Position numbers and translations under genes: made by a program
Notes under the pieces: model-generated
The model's input: the letters and a program-made list of their open reading frames with translations, nothing else
What the model was told of the DNA's origin: nothing
Database searches by the model: none
Part shown: piece after piece, positions 25,986-35,213 of the stretch
Position numbering within the stretch: position 1 is the stretch's first letter
Layout of the letters: every line of letters starts with the position of its first letter
DNA from: Flavobacterium azizsancarii
GTDB taxonomy: Bacteria > Bacteroidota > Bacteroidia > Flavobacteriales > Flavobacteriaceae
Direction: 5' to 3'
DNA: 64,000 nt
Assembly: GCF_027980145.1 (NCBI RefSeq)
Contig: NZ_JAMZNK010000005.1
Location: forward strand, 1 to 64,000

Positions 25986-27764
25986 ATGTCTGAACAATTA
26001 AAATCACAAGAAGAGTTTTTAGCAAATTTTAACTGGCATAACTTCGAAGAAGGTATCGATGCAGTAGATGAGAAAAACTTACAAGAATTCGAAGACTTAG
26101 TATCAAAAACTTTCATCGCTACAGATCAAGAAGAAGTAGTAGAAGGTGTAGTTGTTAGAATTACAGATAGAGACGTTATCGTTGATATCAATGCAAAATC
26201 GGAAGGTGTTATTTCTTTAAACGAATTCCGTTACAACCCAAACCTAAAAGTAGGTGACAAAGTAGAAGTATTAATCGACATCCGTGAGGATAAAACTGGT
26301 CAATTAGTATTATCTCACAGAAAAGCACGTACTATCAAATCTTGGGATAGAGTTATTTCTGCAAACGAAACAGGAGAAATCGTTAATGGTTTTGTAAAAT
26401 GCAGAACTAAAGGTGGTATGATCGTTGACGTTTTTGGAATTGAAGCTTTCTTACCTGGTTCTCAAATTGACGTTAAGCCAATTAGAGACTACGATGTATA
26501 CGTAAACAAAATGATGGAATTCAAAGTGGTAAAAATTAACCACGAATTCAAAAACGTTGTTGTATCTCATAAAGCGCTTATCGAAGCTGATATCGAAGTA
26601 CAGAAAAAAGAAATCATCGGTCAATTACAAAAAGGACAAGTATTAGAAGGTGTTGTTAAAAACATTACTTCTTATGGTGTGTTTATTGACTTAGGTGGTG
26701 TTGATGGATTAATTCACATTACTGACCTTTCTTGGAGTAGAATCAACCACCCAAGTGAAGTTCTTGAATTAGACCAAAAATTAAACGTTGTAATCCTTGA
26801 TTTCGATGATGAGAAAACAAGAATTCAATTAGGATTGAAACAATTAAACGCTCACCCATGGGACGCTTTAGATGCTAACTTAAACATTGGTGATAAAGTA
26901 AAAGGTAAAGTAGTTGTAATCGCTGATTACGGTGCATTTATCGAAGTTGCTGAAGGTGTTGAAGGTTTAATCCACGTTTCTGAAATGTCATGGTCAACTC
27001 ATTTACGTTCTGCTCAGGATTTCGTAAAAGTTGGAGATGTTGTTGAAGCTGTTATCTTAACATTAGATAGAGATGACCGTAAAATGTCATTAGGTATCAA
27101 ACAATTGACTCAGGATCCATGGACTGACATTACTTCTAAATACCCAGTAGGTTCTAAACATACAGGTATCGTTAGAAACTTTACAAACTTTGGTATTTTC
27201 GTAGAATTAGAAGAAGGAATTGATGGATTAATTTACATCTCTGACTTATCTTGGACTAAGAAAATCAAACACCCATCTGAATTTGTAAATGTTGGTGAGA
27301 AACTTGATGTAGTAGTATTAGAATTAGATGTTGAAGGACGTAAATTATCTTTAGGTCACAAACAAACTACTGCTAATCCTTGGGATCAATACGAAGATTC
27401 TTTCGCTGTAGGAACTATCCACAATGGTGAAATTTCTGAAATCGTTGACAAAGGAGCTACTGTAGAATTCGGAGATGATATCGTTGCTTTCATTCCTACT
27501 CGTCACCTTGAAAAAGAAGACGGAAAGAAATTGAAAAAAGGTGATACTGCTGATTTCAAAGTAATCGAATTTAACAAAGAATTCAAAAGAGTAGTTGCAT
27601 CTCACACTGCTATCTTCCGTGAAGAAGAAGAGAAAAATGTAAAAACTCAAACTGAAAATACTTCATCTAACTCATCTACAAATGCACCAGCTGCAACTTT
27701 AGGAGATAACAATGATGTATTAGCTGCATTGAAAGCTAAAATGGAAAAAACTGAGAAAAAATAA
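25986..27764 (+). CDS. rpsA: 30S ribosomal protein S1
   Basis: Binds mRNA on the small ribosomal subunit. The 592 residues contain six S1 (OB-fold) repeats, roughly at 48-115, 130-200, 215-285, 300-370, 385-460 and 475-545, seen as VVEGVVVRITDRDVIVDIN, LEGVVKNITSYGVFIDLGG, VKGKVVVIADYGAFIEVAEG, HTGIVRNFTNFGIFVELEEG and HNGEISEIVDKGATVEFGDD. The C-terminal tail is low-complexity Ser/Thr/Asn-rich and lysine-rich. Codon use is noticeably more biased (many GTT/GAA/AAA and TCT codons, few rare ones) than in neighbours, as expected of a highly expressed gene. It has its own promoter and terminator. Confidence 0.96.
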   Translation: MSEQLKSQEEFLANFNWHNFEEGIDAVDEKNLQEFEDLVSKTFIATDQEEVVEGVVVRITDRDVIVDINAKSEGVISLNEFRYNPNLKVGDKVEVLIDIREDKTGQLVLSHRKARTIKSWDRVISANETGEIVNGFVKCRTKGGMIVDVFGIEAFLPGSQIDVKPIRDYDVYVNKMMEFKVVKINHEFKNVVVSHKALIEADIEVQKKEIIGQLQKGQVLEGVVKNITSYGVFIDLGGVDGLIHITDLSWSRINHPSEVLELDQKLNVVILDFDDEKTRIQLGLKQLNAHPWDALDANLNIGDKVKGKVVVIADYGAFIEVAEGVEGLIHVSEMSWSTHLRSAQDFVKVGDVVEAVILTLDRDDRKMSLGIKQLTQDPWTDITSKYPVGSKHTGIVRNFTNFGIFVELEEGIDGLIYISDLSWTKKIKHPSEFVNVGEKLDVVVLELDVEGRKLSLGHKQTTANPWDQYEDSFAVGTIHNGEISEIVDKGATVEFGDDIVAFIPTRHLEKEDGKKLKKGDTADFKVIEFNKEFKRVVASHTAIFREEEEKNVKTQTENTSSNSSTNAPAATLGDNNDVLAALKAKMEKTEKK

Positions 27765-27785
27765 TTCTTAGTTTCCTCTAAATAG

Positions 27786-27815
27786 AAAGTCCCACAGCAA
27801 TGTGGGACTTTTTTT
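27786..27815 (+). terminator. Intrinsic terminator of rpsA
   Basis: Perfect 11-bp stem AAAGTCCCACA / TGTGGGACTTT with loop GCAA and a T run, 21 bp after the rpsA stop. Confidence 0.93.
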
Positions 27816-27960
27816 ATGTTATTTTGTTTCAGGTTTTGTTTGTTTTAAGTTTCAAGTTGTCACGCTCAGTGTCCCGAGGCTTCGGGAGAAGTGCATTTCT
27901 ATTAGAAAGCAATATTTAAGCATTGAGATTAGAAATTTAGGAATTAATTTTTGTTTAATC

Positions 27961-28048
27961 AGGAGCTGTTTCCTGCTTTGCGCTTCAATCTTTTTATTTT
28001 TTAAAGGAAAAAATAAAAAGGATTTCCACTTCAATCAGGGCTAGGGCA
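27961..28048. repeat. Dispersed hairpin element, copy 3
   Basis: AGGAGCTGTTTCCTGCTTTGCG, a long hairpin (CTTTTTATTTTTT / AAAAAATAAAAAG), then GGATTTCCACTTC, ATCAGGGCTAGGG. Same layout as copies 4 and 5 and the reverse of copy 2. It lies between the rpsA terminator and the 3' end of the convergent ExbD-like gene. The rest of the 302-bp gap (27816-27960) has no coding signal; near 27862 is CCCGAGGCTTCGGG, a small palindrome. Confidence 0.75.
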
Positions 28049-28066
28049 TTTGTTTTCAAAAGATAT

Positions 28067-28597
28067 TTATTTTGAAGCCAATAATTTTGATTCTTCAGGA
28101 GTGTAATCATTTACAATCGCATAAGTTTCAATTTTAGCAATCGCCATTTCGTCAAGAATATCAACTAAATTTTTAAAGTTTGATTTTTTGCTTGGTTTTA
28201 TAATTACAATCGGACCGTTTCTTGGTTTTCCAAGTGCTGCCGAATATTCATGAATAGTTTTACTTCTGCTAAAAAGTTCTTTACGGATTCCATTCTTTCC
28301 ATAACTTAATTCTTTTGGACCTGTTATTGGAGTAAATAAAAGTCCGGAATAACTAATTACTTTATCATTATCATCTAGTAAAACTGTTATAATGCGGCTT
28401 GCATCTCCACCACAACTAATTACACGACTCCATTCTTCATCCAAATCTTTTGGAGGCAAACTTAAATCAGCGGTTTTAGGTTTCCTTAATTCAGTTGCAA
28501 CCATAAAAAATATAATCAACAAAAAAGAAACGCTGACCATTGCGGTTAAATCAACCCTTGTACTTAACTTTTTACTTCTAACTTTATTTGGTATCAT
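28067..28597 (-). CDS. ExbD/TolR-family biopolymer transport protein
   Basis: 176 residues: short cytoplasmic N terminus (MIPNKVRSKKLSTRVDLT), one membrane helix (AMVSVSFLLIIFFMVA) with the conserved aspartate just before it, then a periplasmic domain ending in PIVIIKPSKKSNFKNLVDILDEMAIAKIETYAIV, the typical ExbD fold tail. It would energise a TonB or Tol type system together with an ExbB partner, but no exbB, tonB or tolR neighbour is in the window, so it is an orphan. Convergent with rpsA. Confidence 0.82.
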   Translation of the reverse strand: MIPNKVRSKKLSTRVDLTAMVSVSFLLIIFFMVATELRKPKTADLSLPPKDLDEEWSRVISCGGDASRIITVLLDDNDKVISYSGLLFTPITGPKELSYGKNGIRKELFSRSKTIHEYSAALGKPRNGPIVIIKPSKKSNFKNLVDILDEMAIAKIETYAIVNDYTPEESKLLASK

Positions 28598-28692
28598 AAT
28601 AAATCAAATTTTAAATAAATTAAGAACAGAACTGTTTTTACTAAAAATGTTAAATAAATATAATAATTTTAATATAGAAATGACATTTAATT

Positions 28693-29625
28693 TCAAATTG
28701 TTTTCCATTCCTGAAAATCAGGTTCAATATAGAGCCATTTTACATCAGGTCGTTTTGTTCGTAACTTTTCTTCGAAATCATTAATTAGTAAGCTAATACT
28801 TTGAGTATTGAGATCCGGAACAATTTTTATTTTAATGCATACCAAAACTTCTCCCGGGCCTTGCTGAACCGTTCTGCAATTTAATACTTCGGTGATATTA
28901 TTTTCTGCCTTGGCTATTTCATGTATCATTTCTAAGATTTCAGGATCAGCACTTTCTCCAATCAATAATGACTTTACTTCACTTGCGAGAAAGATTGCAA
29001 CGGCAATCAATACAAGGCCAATACAAAGAGAGCCAATAGCATCATAGCGGCTGTCACCTGTATAATGTGATACCAAAAGTGCAATTAAAGCGAGGAATAA
29101 TCCTAAAACAGCTGCCGCATTTTCTCCAAATATAATAATCAAATCGCTGTCTTTTGTAACATGGAGATAACGAAAAAATGAAATTGCTTTTTTGCGTTTT
29201 TGGATTTCTTTAATGTTAGAAATTAAAGCATAACCTTCCATTAAAATTGAAAAAATAATAATTCCAATCGCCCAGCCAATATTGTGTACCGGTTCGGGAT
29301 TGTTGTATTTATGCACACCTTCATAGACAGAAAACATTCCACCAATAGAAAATAACAGCATGGCTACCATAAAAGACCAAAAATAAACTGATTTTCCATA
29401 TCCGAACGGATGTTCAGAGTCGGCATCTTTTTTAGCTTGTTTTACCCCAAGCAATAGTAAAAGCTGATTAGCACAATCTGCGGTAGAGTGAATAGTTTCA
29501 GCAAGCATTGCACCGGATCCGGTCATAAATGCAGCAAATCCTTTTGATACTGCAATGGCAACATTTACGAGTAAACTTTGTATAATATGTTTAGTTCCGT
29601 GATCGGATTGGTTTTGATTTTCCAT
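28693..29625 (-). CDS. Cation diffusion facilitator (CDF) transporter
   Basis: Exports divalent cations (zinc, cobalt, manganese or iron) in exchange for protons. The 310 residues have six spans and a cytoplasmic C-terminal domain. The first metal site is HSTADCANQ (H and D) and the second-site helix has ENAAAVLGL, where E replaces the more common H/D; this pattern and the HPFGYGK loop resemble the SLC30A9-like branch. The C-terminal domain has EVLNCRTVQQGPGEVLVCIKIKI. No metal regulator adjoins it, so the ion is undecided. Confidence 0.88.
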   Translation of the reverse strand: MENQNQSDHGTKHIIQSLLVNVAIAVSKGFAAFMTGSGAMLAETIHSTADCANQLLLLLGVKQAKKDADSEHPFGYGKSVYFWSFMVAMLLFSIGGMFSVYEGVHKYNNPEPVHNIGWAIGIIIFSILMEGYALISNIKEIQKRKKAISFFRYLHVTKDSDLIIIFGENAAAVLGLFLALIALLVSHYTGDSRYDAIGSLCIGLVLIAVAIFLASEVKSLLIGESADPEILEMIHEIAKAENNITEVLNCRTVQQGPGEVLVCIKIKIVPDLNTQSISLLINDFEEKLRTKRPDVKWLYIEPDFQEWKTI

Positions 29626-29837
29626 TAAAATTAAATTTTATACTTAAAATTAGTAATAATAAAAAGACGAAAGCCCTTCTGAATTTAAAAATAATCAAAA
29701 ATAATTTTAGGGATTAAAGGCTTGTTTTACAGCCTTCTTTGTGAATTTTTCAACTTTTTTTAATCTTTTTTAGATATTTAATAAAACCAAAACAATTATT
29801 ACCCCGTAAATGAGCTTATAACTTAAAATATTTAATC

Positions 29838-30392
29838 ATGAAAACTAGAAAATTTTTAGCCGTAGCAATTTTAGCATTAGGATTTGGATTTACTTCATTT
29901 GCACAGAAAACTGTAATGGTTGGCGGAGCTGCAATGTACCCAAACAAAAATATTATTGAAAATGCCGTAAACTCAAAAGACCACACGACATTAGTAGCTG
30001 CTGTAAAAGCTGCCGGATTAGTTGAAACACTAGAAGGCAAAGGACCATTCACCGTTTTTGCCCCAACAAATGCAGCGTTTGATAAATTACCAAAAGGTAC
30101 TGTTGAAACATTATTGAAACCTGAAAACAAAAAAATGTTGCAAACAATCCTGACCTATCATGTTGTTGCAGGAAAAATGAATGCTTCTGATATTGCAAAA
30201 GCAATTAAAGCAGGAAAAGGAAAAGCTACTTTCAAAACTGTTAGCGGTGGAACTCTTACTGCCTGGATGAAAGGAAAAGATTTATACATCACTGACGAAA
30301 GCGGAAATAATGCTAAAGTTACGATTGCAGATGTAAATCAGTCTAACGGTGTAATTCATGTAGTTGATACTGTATTATTGCCAAAAAAATAA
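29838..30392 (+). CDS. Secreted fasciclin-domain protein
   Basis: A 184-residue exported protein with a signal peptide (MKTRKFLAVAILALGFGFTSFAQ) and one fasciclin (FAS1) domain: TVFAPTNAAFDKLP, LLKPENKKMLQTILTYHVVAGKM and IADVNQSNGVIHVVDTVLLP, the two family H-boxes. FAS1 domains mediate adhesion in surface and extracellular matrix proteins; a precise role here is not known. It is a single gene with a hairpin terminator after it. The strong RBS and clean signal peptide support the ATG at 29838. Confidence 0.92.
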   Translation: MKTRKFLAVAILALGFGFTSFAQKTVMVGGAAMYPNKNIIENAVNSKDHTTLVAAVKAAGLVETLEGKGPFTVFAPTNAAFDKLPKGTVETLLKPENKKMLQTILTYHVVAGKMNASDIAKAIKAGKGKATFKTVSGGTLTAWMKGKDLYITDESGNNAKVTIADVNQSNGVIHVVDTVLLPKK

Positions 30393-30421
30393 TAGCTGTA
30401 TTAATAAAAATTGCAATAATT

Positions 30422-30465
30422 AAAAATTCCAAATCCCAACTTTTAAATTGGAATTTGGAATTTTT
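30422..30465. terminator. Intrinsic terminator between convergent genes
   Basis: AAAAATTCCAAAT pairs with ATTTGGAATTTTT around a loop of about 17 bases that itself can pair CCAA with TTGG. It serves the fasciclin gene and perhaps the opposing EamA gene. Confidence 0.8.
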
Positions 30466-30486
30466 GATTTTTAATCTTTTTAAGTT

Positions 30487-31332
30487 TTATCTTTTAGCTG
30501 TCAATGTTGATCCGGCAGAAGCTACAACCACACAAAACACAGCCAGAACTTCATAAAGGTCCAGTTTTTCCTGTAGAAATAAAAAGGCACAAATAGAAGC
30601 CGCTGCAGGCTCTAAGCTCATTAAAATACTAAAAGTTCGTGGAGGAAGTTGACCCAGGGCTTTCATTTCAAGCGTAAACGGAATAGCGCTTGACAGCAAT
30701 GCCAATGCAACGCCCATACCAAAAAGTTTTGGAGTAAGATTGACCAATCCGTTTTCATAAAAACCAACAGGAAGAATTAAAATAGCAGCAAACAACATTC
30801 CGGTTGATACTGCTTGTCCTCCATTCATAATCTGAGAAACTTTACCTCCTAAAATAATATATGCTGCCCAAAAAGCACCGGCTAAGAGTGCAAAAGCAAC
30901 CCCTAATATATCGACCCGATCATTTGACCAGGGGGCTATTAAGACAATTCCAGTTGCTGCAAGCAAAACCCAACAATAATCTATTAAACGCCTTGATCCA
31001 ATAATGGCTACTAACAAAGGACCTATAAATTCTAATGTAACGGCTAAACCAATTGGAATTCTTTCTATTGCGAGATAAAAGATCAAATTCATGGCGCCTA
31101 AAGACAAACCGTACGGAACTACAATTTTCCATTGTTTTGGCGTAATGGCTTTTAGGTTTGGTCTATAGGCTATTAATAAAATTATTGCCGAAACCCCAAT
31201 TCGAATTGATGCTGTTCCCGCAGCACCAATTGCAGGAAAAAGGCTTTTAGCAATTGCGGCTCCACATTGCACACTGACAATAGCTAAAAGTACGGCGTAA
31301 ATAGGAGGGATATTGAATTCTTTATTTTTCAT
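30487..31332 (-). CDS. EamA/RhtA-type amino acid exporter
   Basis: A 10-span drug/metabolite transporter of 281 residues with two EamA halves. AAIAKSLFPAIGAAGTASIRIGVSAIIL, IPIGLAVTLEFIGPLLVAI and the late SILMSLEPAAASICAFLFLQEKL blocks resemble E. coli RhtA, the threonine/homoserine exporter. Efflux of amino acids is therefore expected but the substrate is not proven. It lies convergent with the fasciclin gene; a 46-residue small gene lies 107 bp upstream on the same strand. Confidence 0.85.
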   Translation of the reverse strand: MKNKEFNIPPIYAVLLAIVSVQCGAAIAKSLFPAIGAAGTASIRIGVSAIILLIAYRPNLKAITPKQWKIVVPYGLSLGAMNLIFYLAIERIPIGLAVTLEFIGPLLVAIIGSRRLIDYCWVLLAATGIVLIAPWSNDRVDILGVAFALLAGAFWAAYIILGGKVSQIMNGGQAVSTGMLFAAILILPVGFYENGLVNLTPKLFGMGVALALLSSAIPFTLEMKALGQLPPRTFSILMSLEPAAASICAFLFLQEKLDLYEVLAVFCVVVASAGSTLTAKR

Positions 31333-31439
31333 GAGAAAGATGTAATGAAATAAGAAATGTATTTAGAGTAAGCTATTTCTTATTTCTTAAAAAAGTGTTT
31401 TTTGAGCTTAAAATCAACTGTTTACCTATAAGGTTTGTA

Positions 31440-31580
31440 TTATTCTAAAGCACGTTTTGTAACATAAGCACGATAACCAATAATAGCCATTTGCCATTTT
31501 TTGGCTTTAGAGATGTCCAGACCTTGTTTGGTAAAACTGGGCAGAAGGATTTTATTTATTTTGGCTAAAATTTTATACAT
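31440..31580 (-). CDS. Small conserved basic protein (46 residues)
   Basis: ATG at 31580 opens a 46-codon frame: MYKILAKINKILLPSFTKQG, then a lysine-rich LDISKAKKWQMAIIGYRAYV and TKRALE. It is basic, with two amphipathic stretches. I recall short flavobacterial proteins with the same LLPSFTKQ...LDxxKAKKWQxAIIGYRAYVTK pattern, sometimes labelled SsrA-binding protein, which is probably a misnomer since SmpB is far longer. The frame has normal codon use and a stop before the EamA gene. It lies just upstream of the terminator of the M56 genes. Function unknown. Confidence 0.65.
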   Translation of the reverse strand: MYKILAKINKILLPSFTKQGLDISKAKKWQMAIIGYRAYVTKRALE

Positions 31581-31610
31581 GGAAGGTTAATTTTCCTCAA
31601 AGATATAAAA

Positions 31611-31638
31611 AAAGACTTTGCGGTTGGGCAAAGTCTTT
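31611..31638 (-). terminator. Terminator of the BlaI-M56 operon
   Basis: On the minus strand AAAGACTTTGC pairs perfectly with GCAAAGTCTTT around CCAACC, followed by a T run. It lies 81 bp after the stop of the second M56 gene. Confidence 0.85.
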
Positions 31639-31718
31639 CTTGGAGTTTTTCCTAGTATGTTACGCAGGAATTTATTCTGTTTTTTGAGTATTTAATTAAG
31701 ATTTATGAGGGTTTAAAA

Positions 31719-33494
31719 TTAAAATCTATTATTTTGTCTTTCTATTTTCTGAAGTTCCCTTTCATAAAGCAGGACATCTTTCTCGTGTTGTCTTTTGTTT
31801 ATCTCCAGTCTCCTCATTTCCAGGTTCCGTTGTTTCATGCTGGTTTCGTATATTTTAGAATCCTTTCCATATTTTTGTTCCATCTCAATATTGAGCTTGT
31901 CCATATCACTACTAAACTTGTCCATGGCAAGATTGTATTTTGCCATTTCTTTTTCGTACGCAGCTTCTCTTTGCGACATGATTTCTTCTACTTGTTTTTC
32001 GTAAGCTGACATATCAGGCTGAAAAGTTTCCATCTTTTTCAGAAACTCAGCCATTTCTATTTCAAATTTAGCCATTGCTACTTTATCTTTACGATCTGCA
32101 GGCGCTATAGGGGGATTTGGCATTTTAGATATATCAGCATTTGGAGCTTGAGGCATTGGTCCGGTAGGGAAAGCAGGAAGAGCTGGAGGAGTTGGGGACA
32201 CAGGAGAAGCTGGAAGAAGATTAGAACCATTCGTCTGGCTTATTTCTGCAATACGTTTTCTAATAGTCGCTGGTTCATCAATTAAACCATCAGTAAGCAA
32301 ATTAATATTTTTTAAACCATCTTTAGTTGTAACTATAATTCCACAATTTTTAATCGCTTCATCTCCTTCTACCTCAATGCTCTGAGCATTTTCTGTCTCT
32401 TTATTGATATCAACTTTAATAGCTGTTAGCTCATTTTGAGTGTTTCGTTTTACATTTGATACCACCATATCAATATTATGATCTTTCTTTAATTTTTCGG
32501 CCATCTCCTTTAGTTCTTGATCGGTCGTGTTTTTTCGAATTTTTAAAACATAAACCGGAGTTTCATTTTGAGTATTCTCTTTAAGATCTTTTCTCTCTTT
32601 TTCTTGTGCTATTGTCCTGATTTGAAATAAAAGCACAAAAGCTATAAGTACTGGAATAATAGTATAGTATTTCCAGCAATTTCGTTTTTTTGATTGATTT
32701 TTGTTTAACATGACGATTCGTTTTTTGATTAATGATTGATAAAAATGATTGGTGATTGCAACACAACTTTCATGTGTTGTTATTTTTAAAAGCGTGTATT
32801 GGTACGCTTTTTTGTCTGATATTTTCTTCGCAGCTTCATTATCTGCAATGAACTCAAGATTTTGTAAAATCGCTTTTTTGTACATCCAAATTATCGGGTT
32901 GAACCAAAATAGTATACAGAATATTCTTAAAACTAAAACATCTACAGTATGATTTTGATCGCTATGTACTTTTTCGTGTTCGATAATATTTTCTAATTCT
33001 GAGGCCGTAAACATTGATGAGTTGTACACGATATAATCAAAATAAGGAAATGGAGCGATATTTTCTTTAATATCTACGAATTTAAAATCTGCCTGTTGTT
33101 GTACTTTTTTATCTTTTAAAACAGAATTTAAACTATAGAAATCAATAGCAAATTTTACTAATAAGGTTAAAAATCCTATGCTGTAAATGGCTAGTAAAAT
33201 GTAACTCCAATTAATATCGAAAGATTCTATTTCGGCACTGCGATAGAAAGAAATCTGAGATTTGTTTAGAACTGAAATTGCATTTGTATTTAAAATCGAA
33301 ACAGGCGCCGGATCGATCCAGACTATTTTAGTGAAAACTACAAAAGGTAAAATCAATGATGTGAATAAGCCGGCTAATAAAAACCACCTGTTGCTATTGA
33401 AGAAGGTTTCTTTGTCTAATAAAAAATAGTAAGCACAATAAAACAACACTAATAGCGCGCTCGATTTTATGATAAAAATAAAAAGTGCTTCCAT
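31719..33494 (-). CDS. M56-family membrane protease with Pro-rich stalk and coiled coil
   Basis: 591 residues related to BlaR1/MecR1 sensors. Three helices lie before the catalytic loop (about 8-28, 38-58, 97-120). HEKVH at 173-177 and E214 in LEFIADNEA give the zinc site facing the cytoplasm. A fourth helix (about 273-292) precedes a periplasmic region (300-425) that is shared with the neighbouring paralog. From 426 to 465 the chain is proline-rich, then 470-591 is a long charged coiled coil. There is no penicillin-binding domain, so this is not a beta-lactam sensor in the classic sense. It is the last gene of blaI-M56-M56, with a terminator downstream. Confidence 0.85.
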   Translation of the reverse strand: MEALFIFIIKSSALLVLFYCAYYFLLDKETFFNSNRWFLLAGLFTSLILPFVVFTKIVWIDPAPVSILNTNAISVLNKSQISFYRSAEIESFDINWSYILLAIYSIGFLTLLVKFAIDFYSLNSVLKDKKVQQQADFKFVDIKENIAPFPYFDYIVYNSSMFTASELENIIEHEKVHSDQNHTVDVLVLRIFCILFWFNPIIWMYKKAILQNLEFIADNEAAKKISDKKAYQYTLLKITTHESCVAITNHFYQSLIKKRIVMLNKNQSKKRNCWKYYTIIPVLIAFVLLFQIRTIAQEKERKDLKENTQNETPVYVLKIRKNTTDQELKEMAEKLKKDHNIDMVVSNVKRNTQNELTAIKVDINKETENAQSIEVEGDEAIKNCGIIVTTKDGLKNINLLTDGLIDEPATIRKRIAEISQTNGSNLLPASPVSPTPPALPAFPTGPMPQAPNADISKMPNPPIAPADRKDKVAMAKFEIEMAEFLKKMETFQPDMSAYEKQVEEIMSQREAAYEKEMAKYNLAMDKFSSDMDKLNIEMEQKYGKDSKIYETSMKQRNLEMRRLEINKRQHEKDVLLYERELQKIERQNNRF

Positions 33495-33563
33495 AAAAAT
33501 TGGATTATTTCTTCTTCTATAATTGGTTATTTACCGTGTGATCCGGATTTTTTTAAACTGAAA

Positions 33564-35207
33564 CTATTTTCTGGTTTCAATTATAATAACGCCATTTTTT
33601 CCTTGTTCGCCATACTTTACAATTGCGTCAATTCCTTTATAAATTTCCATGCTTTTTATATTTAGCTCCTGAAGATCGTCAGTTGTTACTTTTTCATTAA
33701 TAACGACACCATCTACAATTACTAATTGATCTAAATTTTTCTGAGACCCTGATTTTTTAGAAGATATCTTAACTGTAGTTCCTGATTTAGCATCATCATT
33801 CACATTTACAGTGACTGAACTATCGACATTTGTACTTACATCAGTATTTACATTAGTTGTACTAGTGTTTGCACTAACATTTTTATTAGTATTAGAATTA
33901 GCTTTAACATTGTTATCAGAATTAGAATTGGTTTTTGTAGTGGTTGAATTAGTGTTATCGCTTGTGTTTACAACATTTTTCAGGTTTTTGCGAGCAACAA
34001 TTTTTTGATCTTTATCTGTTTCATCAGCCGTACGAATACCTACTTTTTTGCTGCCATCGTTGTCTGTTGTAACAATTATTCCAAAATCCTGGATCGTTTT
34101 ATTTCCTCCAGTCTGAATAGATTGTGTTTGCTGATTTCCGTTTTTGATATCAATTTTAAGTGATGTTAAATCGCTTAAAGAATTTCTCTTAATTTCAGAA
34201 GCTTCAAAGTCAACATTATGAATTGTTTTTAATTTCTCTTTGATTTCTTTTAATTCAGCATCGGTAGAATTCTTTTTGATTTTATAAACGTCCACAGATT
34301 TAATTTTTCCAGAAAGCTCTTTTATAATTTGCTGTCTCTCTTTTGCAATAACTTCAATTTGAAATAAAAGTACAAAAGCTGCAAGTGCTGGAATTACAAC
34401 ACAAAATTTCCATGAATTTCTCTTTTTTGATTGATTTTTGTTTAACATAATGATTCGTTTTTTGATTAATGATTGATAAAAATGATTGGTAATGGCAACA
34501 CAGTTTTCATGTGTTGTTATTTTTAAAAGCGTGTATTGATATGCTTTTTTATCGGATATTTTTTGTGCAGCTTCATTATCTGCAATGAATTCAAGATTTT
34601 GCAGGATCGCTTTTTTGTAAAGCCAAACTATAGGATTAAACCAGAATAAGACACAAAAGATTCTTGATATTAACACGTCGATAGTATGATTTTGCTCACT
34701 ATGCACTTTTTCATGTTCAATAATACTTTCTAATTCTATTGCAGTATACAGTGATGAGTTGTACACGATATAGTCGAAATAAGAAAAAGGCGCAATATTT
34801 TGATTTGTATCAATGAATTTAAAATCAGCTTGTTGTTTTACTTTTTTACCTTTTAAAACAGTATTTAAACTATAGAAATCGATAGCGAATTTTATTAATA
34901 ACGCGAGGAATCCAATACTGTAAAGGGAAAGCAAAACTACATTGAGATTAATTTGCAAAACACTATTTTCAATATTTTGCACTTCATTAATTTCAGAAAA
35001 GTTTATATTGGAAATTGGAGCAGGAGCAACCCAGACAATTTTAGTATAAACTATGAATGGTAAGATTATCGAAGTAAATAAACCGGACAATAAAAACCAT
35101 CTGTTATTATTGAAAAAAGTCTCTTTGCGCAATAAAAAATAATAAGCGCAATAAAACAAAGCCAGTAATGCACTTGATTTTCCGATAAATATGAAAAGTG
35201 TTTCCAT
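33564..35207 (-). CDS. M56-family membrane protease with TonB-plug-like C terminus
   Basis: 547 residues, paralog of the following M56 gene. HEKVH at 165-169 and E206 in LEFIADNEA form the zinc site; four helices frame it, the last near 273-292. The shared periplasmic domain (300-390) reads KIKKNSTDAELKEIKEKL ... GIIVTTDNDGSKKVG. A linker of about 70 residues made almost wholly of Asn, Thr, Ser, Val and Lys follows. The last 57 residues (about 490-547) resemble the plug domain of SusC-type receptors: VIVDGVVI, then ELNIKSMEIYKGIDAIVKYG, then GKNGVIIIETRK. No penicillin-binding domain. Only 6 bp separate it from blaI, so they are one operon. Confidence 0.87.
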   Translation of the reverse strand: METLFIFIGKSSALLALFYCAYYFLLRKETFFNNNRWFLLSGLFTSIILPFIVYTKIVWVAPAPISNINFSEINEVQNIENSVLQINLNVVLLSLYSIGFLALLIKFAIDFYSLNTVLKGKKVKQQADFKFIDTNQNIAPFSYFDYIVYNSSLYTAIELESIIEHEKVHSEQNHTIDVLISRIFCVLFWFNPIVWLYKKAILQNLEFIADNEAAQKISDKKAYQYTLLKITTHENCVAITNHFYQSLIKKRIIMLNKNQSKKRNSWKFCVVIPALAAFVLLFQIEVIAKERQQIIKELSGKIKSVDVYKIKKNSTDAELKEIKEKLKTIHNVDFEASEIKRNSLSDLTSLKIDIKNGNQQTQSIQTGGNKTIQDFGIIVTTDNDGSKKVGIRTADETDKDQKIVARKNLKNVVNTSDNTNSTTTKTNSNSDNNVKANSNTNKNVSANTSTTNVNTDVSTNVDSSVTVNVNDDAKSGTTVKISSKKSGSQKNLDQLVIVDGVVINEKVTTDDLQELNIKSMEIYKGIDAIVKYGEQGKNGVIIIETRK

Positions 35208-35213
35208 AAGGGA

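Noticed and set aside
27802..28044. 80-residue frame between rpsA and the ExbD gene
   Set aside because: It runs through a dispersed repeat and has no coding character.
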